From: Saccoglossus kowalevskii
Lineage: Eukaryota; Hemichordata; Enteropneusta; Harrimaniidae
DNA length: 33,082 nt
Direction of reading: 5' to 3'
Assembly: GCF_000003605.2 (NCBI RefSeq)
Contig: NW_003141322.1
Span: forward strand, 404,810-437,891
Below are positions 1 through 9,491 of the stretch, piece by piece. The position numbers and the translations under genes are program-made. Each line of letters opens with the position of its first letter. The first letter of the stretch is position 1. The notes under the pieces were generated by a model. The model searched no databases. It saw only the letters and a program-made list of their open reading frames with translations, and was not told where the DNA came from.

Positions 1-73
1 GGTGATGATTCTGGTGTATTTCTTGATTTGCAATCTCCTTTAGCACTGTCTGGTCTTGCAGGTTTAACGTTCT
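1..73 (-). CDS. DUSP11: DUSP11 candidate second exon (tail), cut by window edge
   Basis: On the minus strand a good acceptor (TTGACATTTTCCAG) ends at 74. The exon beginning AG AAC GTT AAA completes the split codon left by exon 1 and stays open to the window edge. It encodes a hydrophilic Pro/Ser/Lys-rich stretch (ENVKPARPDSAKGD...), the composition expected of the disordered DUSP11 tail. The call rests on phase, acceptor quality and composition; tail homology cannot be judged by eye. Other small exons between 74 and 1157 are not excluded. Confidence 0.55.
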
Positions 74-1767
74 CTGGAAAATGTCAAGTGACACTGGTTG
101 AGTGTTTTTGCTATGTGAGACGGCAGCAGTGTGTTTTGTAACACGATTGATTATGCAGGAATACAGAGTCGAAATAAAATCCTTGATAATTCTAAAATAT
201 ACATGCCAGACTTGCCAACACTAGACTGCACTAAATTTGTTACTTTATATTATACACAATTGGAAACAAATACACAGTTATCCTGGACATAATTGTTATC
301 ATTTTCATACAAATCTTTTGTAACCCAATAAACACCCTGGATTAGCCACTGCAGTACTGTACATGGTTAACATATTACAGTGTATTTGAGTTTTATTGTC
401 ACTTTAGTTCGCTGTAGCAAAACGTGTTCAATTTATTTTAACAATAATAAGGATTAGATTACAATAGATTTGAATGAAAAAGTGATCATTTGGAGTGGAT
501 GTTGGAATGCATGGAACTGCCAGGAACTTTGATTTGTTGCTAAAGTTGCTCAACACTGATACTGAAAAAAACAGTATCAGTGGTTAGATCAATAGCGGAA
601 TTAACATATGACTGACAAAAATCACCAGCAACACACTTAATTTTGATTGCAGCCATGTGACCTTGAAAGCCTGAATAGATCGCTTAAATTGTCATTGTCC
701 TCTAGCACTGAAGACAATATATCCCGCTGTAAACTGTCACTTCATAAAATGCTGTATCAACACTTGTTCTAAAACATATCATCACTCGTTCAAACATTCA
801 AATTATCTATTGTAAACTATGTCACCAACATTGACACTTTCTCAAGATTTTATTGTTGTCACATTCGAACACTTTCCTTTGTTTAGATTGAATGCAGAAG
901 CCCTATAAGTGTCCCGTCACTTGTTCGCAAATGTTCGCAAAACGTTATTTTTTGTTGCTGTCATTGCAGTCAATCTCAAGTGGGAAAAGATGTATAATAT
1001 TAATGTGAGAATATCGCAAAGTATGCAGTATGGGTTCAATCCACACGTCGGTTGATGTGATCATCGTACTGCCTTCATGCATATTTTGCGGTATTCTCAT
1101 GATAACATCATAGTTTACAGCTTCAAACAAGAATTCACCATCTATTTTCAAACATACCTTGACCATTATATGCAGCACTGTGTTGTTGAACATGGGTCTT
1201 CAATGGCATCTGTCTTAAATCATCACAGTACCTCTCCATTTCATGGTGTCGCATATCATTAAAGGTTTTAATGGCTTCATCTGGTTCATATTTTAAACAG
1301 TCTATCAAGTATCTGCAAACCATGTATCCAGTTCTATTGAGACCGTGCGTACAATGAACACCGATAATTACAGAACTCTTGGATTGAGTAACTTCAAGAA
1401 ACTTGCTAACAGTCTCTTTAAAAATCGTTACAGACTCTTCTGATGGAAGCCTTTTGCCTGGAATCTTAATTTTCTTATACTGAACTTTGATATTTTTGCC
1501 GTCAATTGCAACATCCTTATCTGTTATATCTTTCTTGTTGTAGTAACGATCTGTATTGGTAAGGTCAATGACTAAAGCTAAGTTTTTCACATCTCTAAAC
1601 AAATCTTGAAGACTGAAAGGTTTGGCTTCCTTAAGTTTACGAGAAAATGCATCACACAGTGGTACTTTGAAAGCCAGTATTTGTGCATTTTCTTTAATCT
1701 CTAGTGGTGTGCCAAATGGTTCATATTTCTCCCAGCGATCTGGCACTTTATTTTTTCGCTTTGGCAT
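1..1767 (-). CDS. DUSP11: DUSP11/PIR1-like RNA 5'-triphosphatase, 5' part of gene (partial)
   Basis: Family role (established): DUSP11/PIR1 is a nuclear cysteine phosphatase that removes gamma and beta phosphates from 5'-triphosphorylated RNA. Seen: the first coding exon (1158-1767) starts at ATG 1767-1765 and encodes 203 residues. A basic start (MPKRKNKVPDRW) is followed by the family segment with AFKVPL (residues 32-37), VIDLTNTDRYY (66-76) and the phosphatase loop HCTHGLNRTGY (138-148), with catalytic Cys139 and Arg145 in the C-x5-R arrangement. The loop is essentially the DUSP11 one rather than that of MAPK phosphatases or mRNA capping enzyme. The exon ends in phase 1 at a GTATGT donor. 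A second exon (73-1) joins in frame and is cut by the window edge. The variable C-terminal tail is therefore missing. The gene is divergent from PPM1D, with 1.7 kb between the start codons. Confidence 0.9.
74..1157 (-). other. DUSP11 intron
   Basis: AT-rich non-coding DNA between the DUSP11 exons. The short open frames on both strands here have no recognisable domain. No repeat structure stands out. Confidence 0.55.
1158..1767 (-). CDS. DUSP11: DUSP11 coding exon 1 (whole catalytic domain)
   Basis: ATG at 1767-1765. The open frame runs through the HC-x5-R loop to residue 203 and ends one base into a codon at donor G|GTATGT (1157-1152). Reading on past the donor adds only seven residues before a stop, so the last residues of the naive ORF are intron. 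The whole phosphatase domain sits in one exon. Confidence 0.88.
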
Positions 1768-3469
1768 ATTTTATTTCATTAGACTGTTGTACAAGTAGTC
1801 TAAGCAGAAGATGTGGTATATTTATATCCAAACAATAACCAACATGCAAGTCTGATTTTCACGCAAGTGTGTAGAGGCTGTCTTGGTGCTCACTCACAAA
1901 TGAATGATAGTTGCTGGTCTTTTAGAAAATCTGTGTGCAGAATAAAAACAGATGATGATGAACTGTGAACATTTCAACTAAACTAAATAGCAGAGGTGTG
2001 CCTATGGTCAATACAAGTCATAGTTGAATGACCTAGTAACCAATAATTAATGTAATTATTGGATTTTTATTGGAGATCTGCTCCTAATCAAGCAAATACA
2101 ATACGTGTATTTTGAACACTAGGACAATAATATATGATAATATATGAGAAGAAGCAAAAGATAAAGCAATCAAACCCAAATTATTGAATTAAAAGTTGGT
2201 TGAAAAAATGATTTCATATTCATATGCACTATATATAAATTATCTTTTTGGAATGCAGCTCATCACCTCCTTGGTTACTAGTGATGTTGTTTTCCCCATC
2301 ATCTCTAATAATCTATCTAACTGCTGGTCTGAATTCATATTGATACATGTATCAAAAGTTCATAAAGTTCATTTTGTATCGGACCGACTACTGCATAGAT
2401 AAGTTTAAACTACCCGAAATTTGGCAATAGTTCAACCCCAGAATGGATCTTCTGTTTTTGTTTGTAGCAATTTTCATGTCATCTTACATGAATACGCACA
2501 GTATTTTAAAGCTAGGAAAAATAAAACAAAATTAACCAGTGTGATTTTGGATTTGTTAAAAAAATGCTGTGACAGTATATCTAACTGGTGGTGGGATTGC
2601 AAAGCCAATTATAAAAGGTCGATAAACTGTAAACAAATATTTACGCGAAAGATGCCCATGGGAACTGTTTAATATATTTGAAAGTTAAATTTCTATAATT
2701 TATTATATAAAAACTGTTGAAAATGGTTACATGTACTTACTACAATATTATGATTAGCTGATGACTATCTCCTCGGTCCCAGCATATTTATTTACACATA
2801 AAAATAATGTAAGTACGTCTGGACTGTAGACAAAACGTCTGTCAGTGATGGACAATATTTTGAAACAAGGTAGGTAATCAGTTGTTGTAATCACAGTCCC
2901 TTTTTCAGCTGGAGGGACTTTGTTCTAATTTTAACATCCAGAGTAATTTCAACATCTTGGTGGATTTCACTGTAATTCTAAGAAATGGTTGACGTATTTT
3001 TTCTTCCAAGTAATATCAAATAAATGCATGACTACATCCGTAATGATATAAATTCGAGTGTCTTCCCGTCATAGCTTTCTGAAGCTGGCACATACTTGTT
3101 TTCTTTTTTTAGATTGAGATACCTTGAATTGGACAGATTTATCCTTGCCGTTATTCCGGAGTGTTGTTTGGCCTTTAACTTAGAATGTATATCTTTAAAT
3201 GGTCCACAATCTCCAAAAACCTTCCGCTGTATCTATCAGCAGCATGTGTACACAGTCGAAGAACTATGGTCCTGATCAAAGCGCCCTCAACATCAGAGTG
3301 CGAGAAATGTCAGTCAGATATCCACGTGTCATAGGTCATCATCTTTGATATTAACCAATCAACGATCTCTTTATATATCGTGTTCATACACGATCCAAAT
3401 CCTTGATTCGTTTCATTGTTGTCAACATTCGCGGCGAGTACATACGATCTTGGGACCTACAGTTACAAA
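1768..3469. promoter_or_regulatory. Divergent intergenic region DUSP11 / PPM1D
   Basis: This 1.7-kb gap separates two head-to-head start codons and must hold both promoters. A CACGTG E-box lies at 3323-3328, about 140 bases before the PPM1D ATG. The part close to PPM1D (about 3240-3469) is less AT-rich and has more CpG than the middle, as expected around a first exon. Open frames at 2196-2672 have no family features and are taken as chance. Promoter elements are inferred, not demonstrated. Confidence 0.4.
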
Positions 3470-3767
3470 ATGCCTCAGCCCGTACCGTGTTTAGATCTCA
3501 GGGTTACCGCCGAAGCCAACCAAGGTGGTCGCAAGTACATGGAGGACCTGACTTCCATCATATTTGAGCGAGATATCAACAAAGAAGTAGCTTTTTTCGC
3601 CATTTACGATGGGCACGGTGGGCGCGAGGCTGCGATGTTCGCCCGGGAACACCTATGGGAAAACATCAAGAAACAAAAAGGATTTTATAGTAAAGATCCG
3701 GACGCGGTTGTCCGTGCGATTAGACAAGGATTCCTGGTGACGCACAATGCTATGTGGAAACAGCTGC
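3470..3767 (+). CDS. PPM1D: PPM1D exon 1
   Basis: Starts at ATG 3470 ([12 protein letters not shown]) and carries RKYMED and the DGHGGREAA metal motif. It ends after one base of a Pro codon at donor GTGAGT (3768). Confidence 0.93.
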
Positions 3768-6700
3768 GTGAGTATTTTCTACCCTGTGTGCGGTTTTGTA
3801 TTGCCTTTGATTTTGGCGGTTAAAATCGGTATATCACCAGTCATGGCCTCGAACCCGACCCCCGGACAATAAAACTCACGACGTGATGTCAGTTTACCCA
3901 TGACATTTGCGTATAGACTAAATTTCGTTCCTCGGAACATTGAAAGAAATGATACTTATTATGGAAACCGTAATCATATCCAATGCATTGCATATCCAAT
4001 GCGACCTCAATCGGGCTCGATTTACAGAGTTGTACACCATTGATCAGGGCCGACTAGTTTTGTTTACAGTCACGAATCAAGATTTTTTTCCGGACTGTGA
4101 TTGATGGACCTACTGAAAACATTACATGTGTTAGAAAATATCCCAAAACGAACGATGTAAACGACTATCTTGTTAGATCGTTAAATAATTTGTTCGTGGT
4201 CCCAGCGTGTGACATTTAGCTGTGCCGTGGTGCCTTTATAATTTCTACATCATGGGAGGTAATGGTAAACCCATTGCCACTCACGCTTTGTCGTATAACG
4301 CTTTCAAAGTGAATATTCAAGAAAGTTTCTGGTTGATTTTTCAACTGTAAATTAGAAATATTGGCCAGATTCAACAATTGTTTCATCATGGCCTGTACTC
4401 TGCATGTTCATTGTGGGTGCACATCTGTTTTTAACACCTGTCACAATGCAAATTAACAAGCTCTATCCTTTTGCAGTGATGACAAGTCTAATTTTTCTTT
4501 TCTTTTTTTTTTTAATTCACAGCTAAGTGGCCCAAGTCATTGTCCGGTCTTCCTAGCACTGCTGGTACAACTGTCAGTGCTGTGATTATTCGAGGTGTGC
4601 GCATGTTCGTGGCACATGTTGGTGATTCTGGCGTTACTTTGGCTTTAAAGGAGCCGAATAAAGACAGGCTGCGTGGAGTGCCGTTAACGTCCGATCATAA
4701 ACCCGAGTCGCCAAAGGAGAGAAAAAGAATAGAAAGATTAGGAGGCAGAGTTGTAAATAAATCTGGCGTTCAGCGTGTTGTGTGGAAGCGACCGAGGCTG
4801 TCGCATAGTGGACCAATAAGACGAAGTACTAAAATTGATCATATACCTTTTTTGGCAGTGGCACGATCTTTAGGTAAGGGTTAACTGTTTCACAATTTCA
4901 TATATTGTTTATAAGCATTGAAAACATTTCATGTTCAGCCTTGCATTATTTCTTGTTCATTTACCACACCAAAGTTTCTTTCAAAATTCTATAAATGAGA
5001 ATGTGATGATTTTTTTTAAAGTTGGTAGACATAGTTGTATCTCACCAAGAACTTTCTTGTAATACATATATTGGGGATTCTGTGAATGAAATGAATATTA
5101 AAAAAGTTACCATTATTTATTGCGAAATAAAAAAAAAAAGATCCTAGAACATGAGTCTTCCCACTCTCATTACAGTTATAGCCTGGAGCATTGTTAATCT
5201 CCCCAAGTGTCGGATGTGACATTAAGGTCATTCCCAGAGGTAAAAATAGATGCATATGCAAGTTTGAGATAGGAATGGCTTCCTTGTTCAGTAACATTGA
5301 GCTGTCTTTGTTATGCAAATGAGTCAATGTCATGGGTCATGGTACAATGTTATGACCAGTGGTGAAGCAGTTTCTTTGATAACAGACAGCATTAGAAGTA
5401 AAAATTTATATAAATAATTTAATTTTTTTGTAGAAAATTATAGATTACATACTTTTGCACTGAGATTACCTTAATTTCGCTAAAGTATCATGTGTGACTG
5501 GCGGCCATTTTAATTAATATGAACTCCAGTTTTGCATGTTTTCAGTTTAAAATGGCTGTCAGAATAGGACCTAATACTAACCAACCACATCTATTACTAT
5601 TAGTAGTGAAAGTCAATTACATTCAGAAATCTCTGAAATTTGTTGTAATCATTCACAACATAATATCAGTCTTTATTTCTTTTTACTGAATTTTCCCACA
5701 GTTTTGAGCGTGATGCTGAAAGGAAAAGAGACTGAATTCATGGTTTCGGTAGAAACAAGCTTGGATATACACCTTATTTTTACACATATTCAAAACTTAA
5801 TACTGTACCATATACGGTCTTGTAATTGTAAAAATACAAAAAATGAAAATTATAAGTTAGATTTTTGAATTGATTATTAGTATTAAATTATCTGAATTAA
5901 TTATTTACATTAACTCAATTTTAAAATGAAATAAAATACAATTCTTAAATATTTCTCAAATTACAATAACAATTTAAATTATTGATGAAGTCTACAACAA
6001 AATAAATTCTAATCAATTATTTTTTAAGCAGAAGCCCTTCAAAGATAAAACTAAAAATATTGTCATTATGATAAACAATGTACATTTCAGAAAAGTACAA
6101 ATGTTGGTTATTTAAATTGAAGTCATAGAAAATTGATCCGGAATGAAAAAAATACTGTTCTTGAACAAGCAGTGATAAATGCAAACATGATATGACTGAT
6201 ACCTTTCATTTAAAATGAGGGAAAATGTCCCTCTTTGTATAAATGGTGGGGGGGGGGGGGGGGCTGAATGGATAATACATGTATTAAGAAAGTACCATAG
6301 AGTATCACATCCTTAATGTACCTCTATCAATATACAGATACTTGTACATATTCAACTTGTGTTGTGTTAAATGTATCGTCTACATCAGGTATTTACTTAG
6401 GCATTCATTCATTGCATAATGTACCACAATAGAAATGCAGCCTTGAATTAAATTCTTGTGGTAACATGTTTTGCCTGCAACTGTGTTGGGGTGTGCCTAA
6501 ATACACCAGTTTAGCATCTGTCATTATAATCTTTGTTTATTTTTTTCATAAACAAATTCAGTTAATGGTTTTTCTCTGTCATATTCAAGTGTGTTTTGTA
6601 TACAAGTATTGGTACATGTCATAGAAATGAACAGTACATGGTAGGCTTTCTTGACATTTGACTCTACATGCAGTGGTTTTATGTCCACTGTCGTGTCTTC

Positions 6701-9491
6701 ATTTCACTGAAAAATGCTTACTACCCGAGCACTGGCTGTTTATTAGAGGCAGATCTAGACATTATCCGTTTCACCACTAGTTCCCACTTTTCGTTTATAG
6801 TCTGCACTTTCCTTCAGAAGTTTGAGACACTAAAAAAACTGAAAATTGAAATAGAATTTTGTCTAGTTGTGAAAAGTTTAAAAATTTGTAATTCATAGAT
6901 ACATTTTAAAGTCTCTTTAGCAAAATAAATTGATCATTTTTTTTTCTTGAATGACCAATACTGTTCTTGGTACTTATGTAATAACCAAATACATGTATGA
7001 TATCTCTGCTACAAGAATGTATGGTCTGTGTGTCTTAGGCTTCTGTTAATTCTGAGCCCTGAGATGATTGATACATAGTCTTACAAAATGAAAATTTCTA
7101 GTAATTCATCTAGTGGGGCTTGACCATTTATGTCTAGTGCTGTGAAATACTTTATTTTAGCTGGAATTAGTTCTTGCTGAATAAACATTTTGTCTGTTTT
7201 GTATGAAGTGTCTCTGACTCTTAATGTAAAATATAGTAAACAAGGAAAATATATGAAAATTGGCTGGAATTTATTTTCTTTCAGAAAAATAGCAAAAAAA
7301 AATATTAAGTGAAAATAAAGTAATTTACTATATGCATTGAACTATAAATTTGAAATATGTGAAGAAAATTATGGGAAATGTACCTTTGACCATATTAATT
7401 AGTCCCTGTAAGTGTTCGGACAGAGTCTGAAAACGAGGACTTGTAATTCGGTCCGCGTCCGTCCGTCCGGAGTCATATCTCAGAATCCCTTGGACCGATT
7501 CCGTTCATTCTTTGCATGTGTCTAGTACTTTATGTGGGACATATGCACATGCAGAGTTTCAGCGATTTGATTCAAAGTGGCCGACTGGCAGCCATCTTGT
7601 TTTTTTAAAATGTCGTATTTTGGACATGCTTTGTCAGTTTTCATTCAAATTTAGTACATCGATCATACATGTTAGGATACATGTCCCCGACCGTCCGTGA
7701 GTTCCTGAGTCTGTCCGTCCGTCCGTTCGTGCGCCAGTCTGTCAATAGTAATATTTCAGAATCCTGTGGACCGATTCCGTTCCTTCTTTGCATGTGCCTA
7801 GTACCTTATGTGGGACATATGCACATGCAGTGGTTTAGCGATTCAATTCAAAATGCCCGACTGGCAGCCATCTTGTTTTTTGAAAATGTTGTATTTTGGA
7901 CATGCTTTGTCAGTTGTCATTCAAACTTGGTACATAGATTATACTTGTTAGGATACATTTCCATGACGATTTATTTCGCAATTGGATCAAAGATGGTCGA
8001 CTGACAGGCATCTTGTTTTTTTGTTTTTTTTATGCGGTATCTTGGACGTGCTCTGTCAGTTTTCATTGCAAATTTGGCACATACATGTACTTTATGTTAG
8101 GATGCATGTCCGTGACAATTTGTTTCAATATCTGGTCAAGGATGGCCGATTGACAGCCATCTGACTTTTTGGCCTTACTATATTTCCACAATTTATGTAC
8201 CATTTTCATTCGTATTTGGCACATACATCATACATATCAGTGTTTCATAATCAGATCAAAGATGGCCGAATAACGGTTGTTTTTTGTTTTTTTTGGCCAT
8301 ATTACTACTACACGGAACACGTGTTTTGATGTAAATAAACAATCTGTTGTATACGCCACTAGGAACTCAAGTTTCAAGGACACGCCCGCGACAACCCCTC
8401 CGCTTTAATATGACGAGCACAAAGAGAACTTTCAAAAATTTAACGGGGACTGTGTCATTTTCAATGACTTGTTTTTTTAAACATAATTGTAATTTTTTTG
8501 TTTTACAACAGGTGATCTGTGGAGTTATGATTTTTATCGTGGTGAATTTCTTGTGTCGCCAGAGCCTGATATATCAGTCCATCGCATCAATCCGAACTAC
8601 CACAAGTTTCTGGTGCTTGCCAGCGATGGTCTCTGGAACATGGTATCGCCACAGGAAGCTGCCGATTTTGTAGATCACTGTGAACGTGAAAGGAAGAGTC
8701 CAAACGTATGTACACATTTTATCGGTGCTGCTTCTTAACTGCAAATGCCAAGAACTTTCTTAACTTGTTTCACAAAATATTGTTTTTATTCCATTGTGTT
8801 CTGAATTTTGATAGGCGCTATTACTCAAGGTGAAAGGGGGATAGCATTTGTTTTAATTTATAGTTCAATTAATCGCAGGATATTAATGTGTTTTATTGTA
8901 TTTCAGCATAAACCGTGGCTGGGACACGTCTCTCATCGATTGGTTACAAGAGCATTGGAAAAGTGGCGTTCAAGAATGATGCGTGCAGATAACACTTCAG
9001 TGATCGTCATATTTACCGAGCATCCCGAGGGCAATGACGATGATTCGGCAACAGTCTCTGAGGTCGAAGAGGAAGACGAGCCAATTAAAAAGGAGCCGGA
9101 TTGTGTTCCCGGCAAACCGGCCCTACTTAGACACAAGGCGATCACAAACAGAGACACATTTGTTTCGGTGAAAAGACAAGCTGTTGAGGCCGCTCTTAAA
9201 GAGAGCACAGGCTTCAGTAAAAAACTAAAAACAAATCACAAGGAAAACAACTCTTCATCGTCTAGCAGCAAGGCAATACCAGGAAGTTTGAAATCCCATC
9301 CTGGGGTGGCTAATTTTGCAAATCCAATCCTAATTACAGGCGATAGAACATCGCCACGGAGACATTCTCTACAGAATACTTTCATGGTCAATAGACAGGG
9401 AGGCTCGTCTACTCTGGCATCGTCACCTTCATCATCATCATCATCAGGGCCAAAAAAGATAAACCACAGTACCTCACTGTCATTTAGATAG
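3470..9491 (+). CDS. PPM1D: PPM1D/WIP1-type PP2C serine/threonine phosphatase (4 exons)
   Basis: Known role: WIP1 is a nuclear Mg/Mn-dependent phosphatase that switches off DNA-damage and p38 signalling by dephosphorylating pSQ/pTQ sites (p53, ATM, checkpoint kinases). Seen: exons 3470-3767, 4523-4873, 8512-8705 and 8907-9491 join in phase to 475 residues (human protein 605). Metal-site motifs are present: RKYMED (21-26), DGHGG (47-51), SDGLW (254-258) and RADNTS (307-312). The stretch VWKRPRL...GP.RRS (186-201) matches the basic B-loop that distinguishes WIP1 from other PP2Cs. The tail after about 320 is acidic, then Lys- and Ser-rich. Human WIP1 has a long Pro-rich insert between RKYMED and VAFFA; here only a short linker is present. 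The start was chosen as the first ATG; the frame is closed upstream by TGA at 3404. Confidence 0.95.
3768..4522 (+). other. PPM1D intron 1
   Basis: Non-coding; GTGAGT donor and a long T-rich tract before the CACAG acceptor. No mobile element recognised. Confidence 0.85.
4523..4873 (+). CDS. PPM1D: PPM1D exon 2
   Basis: Begins after TTCACAG, restoring ...[18 protein letters not shown]. It carries [17 protein letters not shown] and the WIP1-specific basic loop, and ends in LAVARSLG at donor GTAAGG. Confidence 0.94.
6246..6263. repeat. Poly-G tract
   Basis: G homopolymer in PPM1D intron 2. Similar G runs occur near 12769-12777, 18598-18610 and 24186-24200. Exact lengths are prone to assembly error. 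Confidence 0.85.
7140..7330. mobile_element. Diverged foldback MITE (TTTATTTT-GCTGGAATT family)
   Basis: Inverted ends built around ATACTTTATTTT and AAAATAAAGTAATT, with internal GGCTGGAATTTATTTT. The same family as the well-preserved copy at 32297-32508. Confidence 0.5.
7400..8475. mobile_element. 1.1-kb dispersed element, copy 1 (PPM1D intron 2)
   Basis: Very similar over its length to 22281-23462. Begins near AGTCCCTGTAAGTG and ends near AACGGGGACT (8442-8451) followed by a short palindrome (GTCATTTTCAATGAC). The interior holds direct repeats of CCGATTCCGTTC.TTCTTTGC and several units with the inverted motif GGCCGACTGGCAGCC. No ORF of its own. Non-autonomous; class uncertain. Confidence 0.75.
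8512..8705 (+). CDS. PPM1D: PPM1D exon 3
   Basis: Begins after ACAACAG and completes the split Gly codon to give GDLWSYDF. It contains SPEPDISVH and the metal-binding SDGLWNM, and ends in phase 0 at donor GTATGT. Confidence 0.93.
8907..9491 (+). CDS. PPM1D: PPM1D exon 4 (catalytic end and C-terminal tail)
   Basis: Begins after TATTTCAG, giving [17 protein letters not shown]. It carries RADNTS with the last metal-binding Asp (residue 309). The tail has an acidic patch (about 331-345), Lys-rich segments and Ser runs before TAG at 9489-9491. The tail is not alignable by eye to the human one. Confidence 0.92.
   Translation, partial: HKPWLGHVSHRLVTRALEKWRSRMMRADNTSVIVIFTEHPEGNDDDSATVSEVEEEDEPIKKEPDCVPGKPALLRHKAITNRDTFVSVKRQAVEAALKESTGFSKKLKTNHKENNSSSSSSKAIPGSLKSHPGVANFANPILITGDRTSPRRHSLQNTFMVNRQGGSSTLASSPSSSSSSGPKKINHSTSLSFR

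Larger units (their letters stand above)
4874..8511 (+). other. PPM1D intron 2 (3.6 kb), repeat-bearing
   Basis: AT-rich intron holding a G homopolymer at about 6246-6263, a diverged foldback MITE (about 7140-7330) and copy 1 of the 1.1-kb dispersed element (about 7400-8475). Open frames at 7512-8164 lie inside that repeat and are not genes. Confidence 0.85.

Noticed and set aside
1077-1262. Plus-strand ORF opposite DUSP11
   Set aside because: Shadow of the DUSP11 exon on the other strand; no family features.
3416-3469. Upstream extension of the PPM1D frame to 3416
   Set aside because: It begins with TTG, not ATG. The first in-frame ATG is 3470, and an in-frame TGA at 3404 closes the frame upstream.
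7512-8164. Open frames in PPM1D intron 2
   Set aside because: They lie in the 1.1-kb dispersed repeat, and similar frames recur at 22532-22965. They are repeats read as protein.
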